Origin: Exophiala sp. HKRS030
Taxonomy: Eukaryota; Ascomycota; Eurotiomycetes; Chaetothyriales; Herpotrichiellaceae
NCBI GenBank assembly: GCA_023897205.1
Contig: JAHWDD010000003.1
Coordinates: 4,219,665-4,283,664 of the forward strand
DNA length: 64,000 nt
Reading direction: 5' to 3'
Shown here: piece after piece, positions 20,451-32,189 of the stretch
How positions within the stretch are numbered: the first letter of the stretch is position 1
How the letters are laid out: each line of letters starts with the position of its first letter
The notes under the pieces: generated by a model
Told to the model about the DNA's origin: nothing
Databases searched by the model: none
Seen by the model: only the letters and a program-made list of their open reading frames with translations
Program-made: the position numbers and the translations under genes

Positions 20451-23400
20451 GACAATACCTCGTGCCATGTCACCGCGACTCTCCTGATGCCCAACTGGCT
20501 GGTGTGGCCCGGTGGCTGCGGTACCGAGCGAGATCCGCAATGCACTTTCTTGCAAGGCAGAGCAACTGCTGCAAGGCACTCCCGCAGCCTGATGCATCAC
20601 GCCACCACGCGCAGTCCAAGTCAAATGCCTGGCAACGAACGACAACGGTCCGGGACTGGTATCCGTTGGCCAGTAAAGTTTATAATCTTAACTTCACTGC
20701 TACCGTGGCATGGCACTGAAAAGGGTTCGGTGTCATCTTTTGCGGCCGAACTACGTCCGTTTGACTGTTCATATTCTCTCATGAGCTGGATGGGCGATGG
20801 GCAATGGACACTTACGTAACAGCCATTTCGAGGTGGAGAAATTCCCTCGCGGTCAGCGTCTTCACAAGCACGCCGAGTAGTCTTCTTTTCATCCCTAAAT
20901 TTGCCTGACAGCCCTTCACTTGTGGAGTAGAAACGAGACTGCAGTACCACACACCATTTTCTGAGAACCATTAAGAGCAGAGCGGGACTTGAATTCCTCG
21001 TGGGCGCAGCCAATGATAAATAAGTAGGCGATGTGCCACCACGAAAGATTTGACGACACGACAGGGACGACGTCGAGTTTTCTCTCACTCCTCGCATTCC
21101 AGCTTGTCGAGTCGTTTGTCCGTATAGCCGACATGGAGAGACATGAATGGTTAGTTGTATGAGCATCATCATCACCTCAAAGATGTCAGATAGGCCTTCT
21201 CAGGCATGAGGCTGCTTCTAGTAATCATGTGATTACACCGCCGTCGTGGACATCCCCAGAGAAGTCCTAGTCAGGTAATCACCTAGCCTCGACCTGGGGT
21301 CTGTATCAACAAGGGCGATCGATGGTAAAGACTTGTCTTTACATACGTTTCACCGTTGTGATTACCACTTCATTACACCGACAATGGCATATTAGAAGGA
21401 CAGTACTTTGTAGGGATCCAGTAGCGGTGGCGGGTGCCAGGTGGCGATAGGCATTGTTGGAGATAGTTATTTGCCACCGTCAATCCACATGATAATGCCA
21501 GGAGGTCTTGGAGAGCAAGAGTTTTAAGTTTTTACGGCGTCCAAGCCTGTCACCAATAACCCCATCTGCTGTACGCAGGGAGGCTGTCGACGCTTGAGCA
21601 AGTTTGTGTTCCAGGGTTCATGTTTCTTCGTTTTTGTCATCAGCTGGCTGATCGAAAGCGGCAACAAGGCGGAGGAGTGCAGGATACAAAACAAAGTCTC
21701 AAACCGACGTCTTTGATTCCCAACGGAAAACTCTATCGTGCGATGCCAAATTAGCGTCGGCCGTTACCTATAATTTGGCTCCGTCACCAGGGAGTTCAAA
21801 GGCGTCACGCTGGCTGGAAGGTGGGTTGGTGAGGAGGAGTAACGAGCCGTGAGAGCCGATCGCACATTGTCAAAACAATGGAACGGGCACACTCGCATGT
21901 TGTTTTGGGTCCGTCTCTAGGATGGTCAACAGTGGAGGGATACGATGGCGCTGGACCTCATCGTCGTACGTCAAATCTGTGGCTTGGGATCGACTGTCCT
22001 AGTACTCGTTGAGGACAATTTCACTGCGGGGAAGACTGCAGCCGTCTCGTGATCAGAGCATTTGGAGTTGGACTAGTATACAGCAACACAACGTGGCCTG
22101 GCCTCTGAGTCTATGCAAATGACATGCCTGATCATCGCGATCGACGTGCGCTGTGTCAGTGGTCTCCTATTCTCCATGTGCACCACATGCAGCCACAAAA
22201 AACCAGAGGCAGACTTCGGTTGTCGGGTGCCAACCTAACCCTTGACCTCGACAACCCAATGTTGAGCAGGATCCTGTTGTTTAGCCGCCTATAACTCGGG
22301 AGTTGCTCATTTACCCCACTCCCTGACTGGTCCTTCGCCTGTCACTGGAAAGCATATTCCACATTGAAAGGTGTCACTTCCAGGCAAAGCGTGCACGATT
22401 CACCGCCTTGCGATGCTCCACGAAGCATTTGACCAAGCACAAAGCGCCCAAGCCGTCGCTAGAAATCGCCCTTTCGTGTGCTGAGGTTGCAGCATCGACG
22501 ATGACCTCGCTGATCTAAGGCCGCCATAATGGTGGTGGGATATTGGTCCACCTCCGTCGAGCTCGCAACGAGTGCCCGACTTCCCGACTCCCTACCGTGC
22601 CCGTGACTGTTCGGGTCATACATGTCCGACTTTGGGCCATATCTTGCGAACTCCTACGGTCGGGTTCAGAACAAAGACAGGAAATTGAGTTCCGGCATTA
22701 ACCGACAATCATTTCCTCACCCCGTTAGTCGCCTTCAGCTTAAAGCACTGGTCAGGACGGGCCGTGTAAATATTGCCTGCTTTAGACCGCCCAACCGCCC
22801 TCGTTTGACTCAATCCATTTCCTGGAGATGTCCGAAAATGAAGTTTAGGTTCAAGCGGGAGAGACCCCCTAGTGTTTAGCATTTCATGGCTGATTGGCCC
22901 GAGTCGCACACAGCCCGCCTTCCGCGGCCCTGGCGAAAAGTCTATTCCAAGATCCGCCCTTAAAGGCAACCCAAGCAAGCCAAAACAAATCAAGGCAAGC
23001 ATCCCGACGCACCAAGCATCCCGACGCACCTGCGGGGGCTAACTGACTCTACCGTCTCGTGATAGCGATTGAGATCTTTACGACGATTACGTCTCCGATC
23101 CAAATTGATCGGCCCCAAACCGACCTCTAGTATTCGACCTTTGACGTCCAGCCTCTCAACCAGTTCGTGATCGTTTAACACGTACAGAGAGCTCTGCCTC
23201 TTCAGGATGCGTATTCGGATATTATATCCGGATGTCAAGGTCTACTCTTTGTCTGGTTCGACAGGTCTTCGTGGGCGACATGCAAGTGCAGCGACAAGGA
23301 TTTCTTCTCGATATCTGTGCACCAAAGTTAGCTTGCCGTGCATGGTCTCGACCTACGTGACCTCTTCCTATCCATTTGGAGGCCAAACCTGGCCCTCCGA

Positions 23401-24899
23401 TGTACCATGTTCATTCCGCAGTTCAGCGAGATTTCCTCCAAAGGACCTTGCCTGAAATTCTAACCCTGCAAATAGGTGACATGATGTTTGACCGACAGAA
23501 AGAGAATTGCCACTTTGGCCTGGGCGGGTCCGCAGATGGCACCGGTGGCTTCGGTATCAATGGAAGCTACCATCCTGGTTGACAAGATCTTTTATGGAAC
23601 CTGGGTTGATGAATCGATCTACTAAAACTCAATCGGATGCTAACCTTGGAATACGGTCCGTAGTGCATAGCACAATAGTCTCCAGCAGGGAATGAACCAT
23701 GGGAAGATCTCATTGGAGAAGGCCTTAAACACGTAATGGAAGTCCTTGGGGTTTGCTCCATATTGGTCATTTCTCATCAGACTTGCTGTCTGATGTTCAG
23801 AGATCACAGTGACAGCAGTTTCCGTTGGTCGAGATTCCAGCATGCGCTTTCTCTGCTGCTTGCATCGATCGTTTTGAGGCACTTTACTATATACCAATAT
23901 CTGTCAGCACTTGGAGCCTTTCGCGAGATTCTAACTCAGTACAAAACACTAGATTTCACGGCATGAGGCCGTCTCTTCCCTCATAGTTCCCTCTTGCTCC
24001 CCTCTTCATTTGAGACAGGAGAGGTGGAGCAGCCTTTGAGGCGTTTAAGGTTGAGGAGACAACGGCAAACGCGTCTTGCCGAGATGATAAATCCCCACAA
24101 AAAGTAGAATATTGCGGGCTGGCATAAAGCCATATGTGATCCAAAAGTACACGGTGCTCCTGTCATATGGTCGAATATGAATCCATAGTTTGCGGAGAAA
24201 TTTTAGGTATCTGTCTGGAGCCTTATTGAAAAAAGGAAACTTCTGGTGGTAGCAAGCACGACAAGATTATCGGATTGATCACAACCCAGATGTAGTAGAA
24301 ACTTCCCTTCAAGGTAGGGGATCAGCTTTGTGATGGATCTGTCCCAGTCTACTCTCATTGTGTGCGCGTAATACACTGCTCTGAGGATGTAGCTCGGCTG
24401 GACCCTCCTGTCAAGGTACATGTCGGAATGAAGTCGTCCCGTAAACTGGTCTAGATGGCCGACTCAGGATTTGAACAGCACTTAATACAGAAGACTCCTC
24501 GTGGGTTTTGTCAGACCTCGAGTTTTTTGATCAAGCGCATCATATTCCGACCGATTTCGGAACATCGGCATTGATTGTTACGATGCATTGGAATGGGATG
24601 TACTATCCCTCAGCCGTGAATGGCCCGAACGACAAGGTCATGTCTGGGCTAGGTACTAAATAGTTACAGACGAAGTGCAAGGCGTTGACCCAGAGCAAAT
24701 GACTAGACCCATTCTCGTTTGCTCTGTTTGCGATCAAGGACCAAGAGATATTCAAGCAGATAGACAGCTGAACGAGTGCGATCGGAGATTTGACTTTGGC
24801 CCTTCCGATTCGAGAACCTTGTATCCTGAGTCCTTACTGTAGATAAGAACCTTGGTGAAGGAAACCATCCGACAGTGCCGAAACGAGCGAGCTGCAGAG
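20451..24899. other. Intergenic, gene-poor tract
   Basis: About 4.4 kb has no gene I can support. Base composition looks ordinary and not RIP-like. Many short frames exist on both strands (the longest is 20621-21175, minus), but none carries a motif I recognise. A decayed gene or transposon in several frames cannot be excluded by eye. Confidence 0.35.
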
Positions 24900-25110
24900 C
24901 GCAGTGCAAAAGAGCCTCGATGCCTGAGTACACAACAGACTTAAACGAGCATCCTTTGAAAGCTTGCAATCTATACACAGCCTGTAATGAGGAAGGAAAG
25001 GCCTGTGGACTTTATTTCCGGCACTAGATCCTCGTAGTGGAGCTATCCCTCGTGACGAGGAGAACTTGGCACAGGCACTCACCAAAGGCCAATTGAGCTC
25101 TATGACGTCG
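24900..25110 (+). mobile_element. Possible relic of a copia-type retrotransposon RNase H end
   Basis: In one frame, 25045-25095 reads 'IPRDEENLAQALTKGQL', close to the 'IPREENLADALTK' type ending of fungal copia polyproteins. Just upstream, in other frames, are 'TDLNEHPLKACNLYTAC' and 'ERPVDFISGTR', which resemble the preceding RNase H blocks in order. The frames differ and stops intervene, so it would be a decayed fragment. The match is short and remembered, not searched, so confidence is low. Confidence 0.25.
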
Positions 25111-27487
25111 CAAACTCCCGTCGGCTAAGGGGGCCGCAAAAGTATCATTTAGGAATGTCCGGTAGGTTTGCGCGATGCGTTGGTAGGGGCTTTCTTGGTT
25201 GCCAGTGATAACTCGATGAAGGGGTTAACGAGAATAAGTAGAGGATCCAGCCACGTACGTACGTCACGCCATGCTTCCATGTGATTCTCCTCCCACACAA
25301 ATGGCAGGCACAAAGAAGGCACGACCACGACAGAGACATGGCAAACAAGGCAGGAACGGACATGCCCATTTCGGGCTCGGCTCGCATGTACGTCACTCGA
25401 ATACAACGTTTTGTTCGGGATGGCAGATCGTGGCCCTTTTTCCATCAACATCATGCGCGCAATTGTGTGGGATGGTGGGGAGGCTGCTGGAGGTAGAATA
25501 CAAGCGCTGGGTTCTGGCCCAGCGGACACAGGACACAGGACGCAAGACACGGGACACAGGACACAAGACACAAGACACAAGATACAAGGTCAATCATCCA
25601 GTTTCCGTTTTGCGATCGGTTCACGCTTCATTGAATGTCGGTATTGGTGGACAGGAAATGCTCCTTGCTTGCAGCCAACGCATGGATATCTGTCGGAATT
25701 GTAACTATTTGTAAATTGTAGCGAACTTGAGTAGCAAGTTGCGCCCACCCACCACCTCCATAGCTACTCTTACTCTGGGAGTCTGTTACCCCGACAGTAC
25801 CAGGACTCCCCTGGCCCACCTTGATATCCGAAGATTTCACCCGGTCACGCCTGTCTTTTGATTTTTCCTCCTCACAAGATAGCGACAGAACCTTATACTC
25901 CGCTCCTCTGCACGCTTGGCTGCATGAATGCCATGAAGAAATCAACAACGTTGAAGTATGCAAACAAACCTCCAACCCAATTTGATGCTTGGTCCACGCC
26001 TCCTCCAATACAGTGAAAGCCCATTTGTCTACCTTACTTGGACTACTCTGCTGTAGGGTGGCGCCCACGCGTGCCGAGCCCGAAACCCTCATCGGGCCAA
26101 ATCGCCACCACATAATATGACAGCGAGGCTAAGTAACTTGTGTATTCCCGTCGACTCAAGGCCTTTGTGTCAGGGTCATATTGAATCAGTCCGCCGTTGT
26201 GGCCGTTTTCGTGCTCCTCAACCCCATAGAGGCGTAACACGCTTGTCTTGGCGAGCCACAACAATTTTGTAACTTTCGGTTTTACTTCCTTGCCACCAAG
26301 AAGGAGCGTTAATCTCAACGACAATCGACGAACCTCGACTGACTTTCGTTTCCATCACGCATTGACTCTTTGTTGCTAAGAACGGCCTTGATTCCAAACC
26401 CGCTAAAGTGTGCTGTCAAACGACGGCCCGCCAGGACTACCGGAAGGTGTGACGAGGCAGCTGAGCTTGAAAAAGCCCCGAGTTGGAGCAAGTGCCCTGG
26501 CCGTAGTTTCGCCTGTTCTCCACAGAGGACGCTTGCAATGCTTGCCTACTGTAAGATCGAACGGGATGGCAATAGTTCATAAAGCTCCACCCAAATAAAT
26601 CCACAAGTCATGGGATTTACTTCGGTTGTCCGCCCTGGACAACCTCTCTTGCTTGTCGAAACAGCGCGATACAAGTACATTGATAGCGAAAATGGGTACC
26701 AGAAACAGTTCTGCAACTTTCGGCGCTCAATAGACTCAGAGTATTGCTGTTTTCTCCGACTTGCCCGTCTCGAGCCGTAGGCATGATCTCCACCATGACT
26801 GGGGACAGCTGGACGATCCTAAACTCCTGGCGCTACTAATGATATTTCAGCACTCCACGCTTTGAGACCTCTAGCGAAATTCAAAGCCAGTCAACGGATC
26901 GATCCCTATCGATGACAGCGGTTGTATGGGAGGCTTTCAGGACGTGCTGATCCCTCCTCTTTTTTGTTTGAACTCAAGAAATATGGACTCGCTTTGCGAC
27001 TAGAGGCTAGCAAAACAGCCGAGACTGCACCGACTCAGGGCGCCTCGTCTTACTGATTATCGAACAAGAAACTCAGGTCTGCTTCTCCAAGGGATGCTGG
27101 ATAAAGCCAACCAACTGAAATCGATTGAAGCGATGATAAACAAGGCTGTGACTAGGCTGCCGAAATTAGAATCTAACCCAGTATGTAAACGCATCATAAT
27201 TTCCAGCAGCAAGATCATACCCTATGCCAGAATTTCTTCACCGCTATGACAAATCGCAAACCTTCAATTCATATTCTGCGATGCATTTTTGAATCGCCTT
27301 TTCCTGGGATAAAGGCTGGACAGCACGCATGAAAACCATTGAGCACAAGAGATGTGCACATTCTGATACCGTAATTCTTCGTAGAAATCATGGGAAGCCC
27401 GAAATCGTAAACAGAATGCCGCCAACTAGGGATACCAAGACCCATCCCAAGCCAAATGGAGGGATTCCAACCCGCGTCATGTTCCTC
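25111..27487. other. Intergenic, gene-poor, with a 7-bp minisatellite
   Basis: No gene is supported. A 63-bp ACACAGG-type tandem repeat lies at 25526-25588. A frame near 27050-27200 (plus) stays open for about 49 residues without a recognisable domain. The 3' flank of the homeobox gene is at the right end. Confidence 0.4.
25526..25588. repeat. Nine tandem copies of a 7-bp unit (ACACAGG/ACACAAG)
   Basis: Nine contiguous 7-bp units grade from ACACAGG to ACACAAG to ATACAAG. The order of variants suggests slippage with point changes. The unit translates to the Cys/Val/Pro/Ser-rich frames seen on the minus strand, which are therefore not genes. Confidence 0.9.
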
Positions 27488-28334
27488 CTAATGGTGATGG
27501 TGGTGATGGTGGTGATGCGGTCGACGCAACTGGTCCGAGTCGTATTCTGTAGTTGAGCTTTGGGCGCCTCTATCACGAGCTTGTCTAAGGGCTGGCAGCT
27601 GCCGCCTCCTAGCATTGATAAACCAGTTGCTGATCTAGGATACATAATTAGGCAACTTGCATACGCTCGGGGATCACTTGGAGTCATACTTGATTGAGGG
27701 TCAGCCCGGTCCGAGCCACGAATGCCTGTTTATCCTCCTCGGTCGGGTAAGGATGGTCCAGGTGTTCATGAAACCATCCTCGGAGAATGTCAGTGATTTG
27801 TTTAGGTAGATTGCCTCGCCGTCTCCTGTTTCTACTTTCGGCATCTGTCACCGAGGGTGACGAAGGGTGTGGTGAAATCATCGATGCGCTTGAATAGTCC
27901 ATTGAAGCGTATGTCGAAGATTGGTAGGGAATAGTGGCGGTCGGATATCGATAGTAATCAGGAGAAACCGGCGCTTGTGGTCGGTTCGTTTGTGGATGGT
28001 CCTGACCATATCGCTGACTGGAATCATAGTATGATCTATCGCTAGGGTATGAAGCGGTGTCTAAAGAGTTCGTAGCGGTCCCCACAGTCCCATATGGTTG
28101 TGTGTATATGCCCGCAGGTGGTGGATAGTTCGAATCAGGACCACTGGTCAGATCGCGCAGTGGCGGAAGACTGGAGCTAGGTCGGGGATGTGAGAGCTGG
28201 GGGAGTGACGAATACTGTTGCCGCTGCTGTGGATCGTACGATTGTAGCATATCTGAGTACTGTGGAGGTGTCCATGATGGCGTCTGGCGCTGATGACGAG
28301 GTTCGTAGTAAGTATCCATACTACGTGTAGACAT
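27488..28334 (-). CDS. TALE-class homeobox transcription factor with C-terminal His9
   Basis: Two exons are predicted on the minus strand: 28334-27690 and 27634-27488. The 55-nt intron has a GTATGA donor and CCTAG acceptor, and the product is 263 residues. The homeodomain spans about residues 169-228: 'RRRRGNLPKQITDILRGWF', 'HPYPTEEDKQAF', 'TGLTLNQ' and, across the splice junction, 'ISNWFINARRR'. The three-residue PYP loop extension marks the TALE/KN class. The intron falls inside recognition helix 3. The N-terminal 165 residues are rich in Pro, Ser, Tyr and Gln and look disordered. The protein ends in nine consecutive histidines. Fungal TALE homeobox proteins control development and sporulation; this one's target is unknown. 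The start is the Met of 'MSTRSMDTYY'; an upstream Met at 28394 is in frame. Confidence 0.85.
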
Positions 28335-30083
28335 AGTTTTCTTGATATGGCTTTTATGTCGTGCGCTCGAAGCACCTCTTTCCAAAAGAAGCACGAGTTC
28401 GGGACAGCTGTGATGTCGACAAGGATTTGAGCAGGCAAATGTCTATACGTTTTGGCGGAACTGTCGAAGTTAGAGAAAGGTAGCGAGGCACTCGTCGGGA
28501 CAACCTCACCTCGTGAAGATTTGAAACGCCGCTATCTTGAGAGCGCGGGAAGTACAGATTCGAGCTCGAAGAAAAGGATGGTTCGTGTCCTAGTAGAACT
28601 CCTGTCAGTTCTGCAAGCGAAGGTGTAATACCATGCCGACCGATGATGAAGGCGACTTTGACACCGACGGACAACATGTCCTGTCCAGATGCAACGTGGT
28701 AGCGTGAATCCAAGAGGTAGAGTGGAGCATATGTCTGATGTCGATACAGACAATGAGTAACCTTCTTGCAGCTCTAGATACCTCAAGGACATATTACACA
28801 GTTGCTGAAGGACTAGATATTCTTCGGGTGGCACTGCTCATCGAGATGCAAATCCCAGCCTTGGGAAACCTTATATCAACTGATTTATCGTCCGGGCCCG
28901 GTTGGGTGAGGTTTCGTGAAGATTCGACATGTGACGGCGGGCATAAGGAGTTGGATCGATGCAGTACTTACAAGAAATATAAGAATCGGACTTCTTGGGT
29001 CTATACGACGTATATGGAGATGTTGCAGGGCTGTTATCAAAGTCTAGGTATGCTTTTGGCCAAAGCCTTTTCTCGTGCAAAACTATAAAAGAACAAGTTT
29101 GAAAGGCAGGACTAATGTCAATGTGCGAAGTTATAAGAAGCCCAGACTTCTGACGGACACGTATTAAGGTTTTGTGTGGCCGACGAGTGTCGGATCATGG
29201 AAGGCATCAGAGATCGATATCACGACAAGTGGACGGATAAGTTGGCCTTGACCTAGGTGTGCGGGACAAATGGACCAGGGGAACGAGCCAGTGTCGAACA
29301 CCCATGCATACAGGGATGGCGAAATCTCAAGGGACGAGGGTGATAAATGGGGATTGATAGGTCTGGTCAATTGAGCAGCGTCTGTGTGCACCGAAAGAAG
29401 TGTACAGAACTGAGGCCAAATTTCCGCAGATGGTGCGTCAGGCGAAAGGTGTGCGAAATGCGATAGGACTGGATGGAGAATGGATACCCGTAAAAGTCTT
29501 ACCTTCAACGGTGGAGTTGGCGACTGTGAGGAGGTCAGGGTATGCTCGAAGGTTCAGTGGCGCGAAGTTTCAGGATATGAGGAGGAGGTTGTGGTCTGTG
29601 TTGAACAAATCTGTGAAGCGGTGGAGCTCGGCTCCCCACGCAAGCACAGTCGTGTTGGCAGCCGCACTGACACTTACGAGATTCACGTAATAATCAAAGG
29701 GCAGTGGATTCTGAACATTGTATAACCGCGACAAGATTGGTGGTAATTAGGGTTGAAGCTTGGGAAATGGCGGACGTGTAGCCCACAAACTCTAAAGGAA
29801 GAGGAATGCCATATCCAACAAGGTAGACGGTATGATGATGGATTTGCTGCAGAGAAGGAGACCGGGGTTGAGGCTGGTGCAGCGAGACAAGGCCATCACA
29901 AAAGGCATGACAGCGAGGGATTCGACCCGAGGCTGCACGGCAGGGATATAGACGAGGCGCTGACTGTGATGGTCGGACTAGGGAGACATGAACGATTGCG
30001 TACCTACCTACCCTGCTAGGTGCCCTGCCAACCTTAGTTTCGACGGTGCACGTACAGAGTACCATACATCTTGTTGGCAATGT
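28335..30083. other. Upstream region of the homeobox gene
   Basis: No gene is supported. The frames at 28354-28713 and 28532-28834 (minus) share no domain and may be part of a long 5' leader, which is common for fungal developmental regulators. The frames at 29164-29690 are also unrecognised. Confidence 0.4.
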
Positions 30084-30086
30084 AAT

Positions 30087-30146
30087 GGCTCATTGGCTCA
30101 TTGGCTCATTGGCTCATTGGCTCATTGGCTCATTGGCTCATTGGCT
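30087..30146. repeat. Tandem repeat, 8-bp unit GGCTCATT, 7.5 copies
   Basis: Seven perfect GGCTCATT units run from 30087 to 30142, followed by a partial GGCT. It translates to repeated 'LIGSLAHW' in one frame, which explains the open frames there. A TACTCCGTA motif follows directly at 30148. Confidence 0.95.
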
Positions 30147-30283
30147 CTACTCCGTACCCCAACATGCCGTCTGGTGGTCGAAAGACCGTCATGTCCGATT
30201 AGGGTTCAGGGTAGCTTGGATGTTCTAGACGTGGGCTTTGTGGCAATGGGCCATGACCGTGACGATGAGGATTCTGAGGATTG

Positions 30284-30332
30284 TGAGTAGTCTGAGTAGT
30301 CTGAGTAGTCTGAGTAGTCTGAGTAGTTTGAG
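30284..30332. repeat. Tandem repeat, 9-bp unit TGAGTAGTC, about five copies
   Basis: TGAG recurs every 9 bp at 30284, 30293, 30302, 30311, 30320 and 30329, with TAGTC or TAGTT between. It translates to 'LLRLLRLLR' on the minus strand, so the leucine-rich frame there is not a gene. Confidence 0.9.
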
Positions 30333-32189
30333 ATGTAGCAACAAGTAGCAAGTGTCATATTCTCGCCTCAGGCCGTCTCGCCACCAAAGCCAGGCAGCGA
30401 ACCTTAATCGAGAAGGCACACCGGGCAGGGCACCGGGCACGGGCGCGGGCACTTGCACAATTGGAAAACAATCCGGGGAATTGATCGGCTTTGTTAGAAT
30501 GTCGGATAGAATGACATGTCGAAGGCGAGATGTAGTCAAGGATCAGGGGTCAAGAGTGATGCGTTACTGGGTGAGGGCCAAGGGGCAAGGGTCAAGGGTC
30601 AGGGATCAAGGATTCAAGGGGCTTGGGACCCACCTGCACTTGGTGTACCGTAAGACAAATACACTAAACTAACCATACAGTATGTATGTACCTACCTAGT
30701 AACTACTGGGTGCCTACTAGGTGCCTACTACCTGTTGTCTATTACCAAGTTTCTCGGTCTCCAAGTACTGAAAGCTACCTACTAGGTAGGTACCTATGTA
30801 TGTAGGTATGGTATTGCTTACAATCTAACAGTACTCAATACAGTGCGCCTCCTAATCAAGTTACCCACTTGCGTACTACCTAAATACCAAATACCAAAAA
30901 TATAAAAATACAACAATACAACAATACCCAGCACCCGCATCGAAGCAAAGGCTCTACATACGTAACATACCTACTTGCGGAGTAGTACCTACTAATTGTT
31001 CGTTACCCTAAACCCAAAGGACTGGAGCTAGTAGACTGGAGCTCGGTATCACAAGCCACAGACCGAACGCGGTACCGCCGGGCCCTAGAAGCCAGGATCC
31101 AGCTGTACATGGGTACGATTTTGGGGTTGCTTCATTGCCTCCCAAGAACCTAGCAGGCATGCATTCCTACTAGATCAACTCATCAAGTGGACCGCTATCT
31201 CTCAATATATCATAGGCACCTAATAGGTATACGAGTATTCGACATATCCAGCAGGATTGTCTCAGACCTTAGTACACCACCTGACCTGGCTATATTTTCC
31301 AATTCCATGTTTTATGCCATGATCTCACGGTTCGCATTGCCGCTTGGAGAACGTGCCCACTTCCCAACCCTTACGATCTTCTGCTGTTCTCGATATCCTC
31401 ATCCCGTGCCCTAGGTGTGTGGTGTGGACGACACGGGAATGGTGCTGAATGTTGGATACTTGATGCGTGTAGGCACCGAAGTCGGCACCAACATCGTTAT
31501 TAGATCCTATTCCCGACTTGCACCAGCTCTGGTTGGTCGAGGTCAAGTGAAAGTACTCCGTAATTCAAGCTAAGCTCCATTTTATCACACGCCTGTCCAC
31601 ATTGGTCTTAGCTCATGGGGTGGTACTCCGCACTCCGTCCATCTTAACGTCACCGCAAACCCTAATAGATGGCGTTCAGCGGGTCTTGCCATGACGCGCC
31701 GTTGGTATTGACGGACAGAGTATTACACAGTCATTACGAAATACTTGCAAGTCTGCAGTTAAAGACAGCAGCCACCGAGACTCTAGCCTCACGAGGATTA
31801 GCACCTAAGTAGTGAATCTGAATAGATCCCACAAAGTCGCAAGTAGTTGCACTAGTGCCCCGAATGGTCTCTGGATCAAACACTTAAGTGGCCTAACCTC
31901 CCCAGGAGACGAGACGTGAATGACGACGTTGCAACCCCAGAATTCTCAGCCTTCGGAAAAGGCATTTCGAGGATAAGTTTCCAACTAAATTCCCCAAATC
32001 AACCCACTCTCTATTGAAGTCATGGGATACGAGGAAAAAGTCGTTACCCTTTACTAAATCATGGCCATCTCAAGCCAGGATCTCCTCATATCACATGCAT
32101 CCCACATACCCAGGTAGGTAAGTTGTGCACCCCATACTTGGTAGGATATAACCTACGTGCCAGGTGCGTGTTCCAACTATCCTCCCGGG
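30333..32189. other. Intergenic, rich in ACCTACCTAGGT-type words
   Basis: No gene is supported. From about 30660 to 31010 the DNA is built from CTACCTA, ACTAGGT and GTAGGTA words that are partly palindromic, with short A-rich stretches. A degenerate CAAGGGT repeat lies at about 30585-30620. TACTCCGTA occurs at 31554. This resembles low-complexity fungal spacer. Confidence 0.45.

Noticed and set aside
20621..21175. 184-codon minus-strand open frame
   Set aside because: No recognisable motif, lies beside a transposon relic, and competing frames are open on the other strand.
24440..24500. Minus-strand GTTCAAATC resembling a tRNA B-box
   Set aside because: The flanking bases do not form a T-stem and no A-box lies at a suitable distance.
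25393..25593. Cys/Val/Pro-rich minus-strand frames
   Set aside because: They come from the 7-bp tandem repeat.
30046..30228. Frame encoding repeated 'LIGSLAHW'
   Set aside because: It is the translation of the 8-bp GGCTCATT minisatellite.
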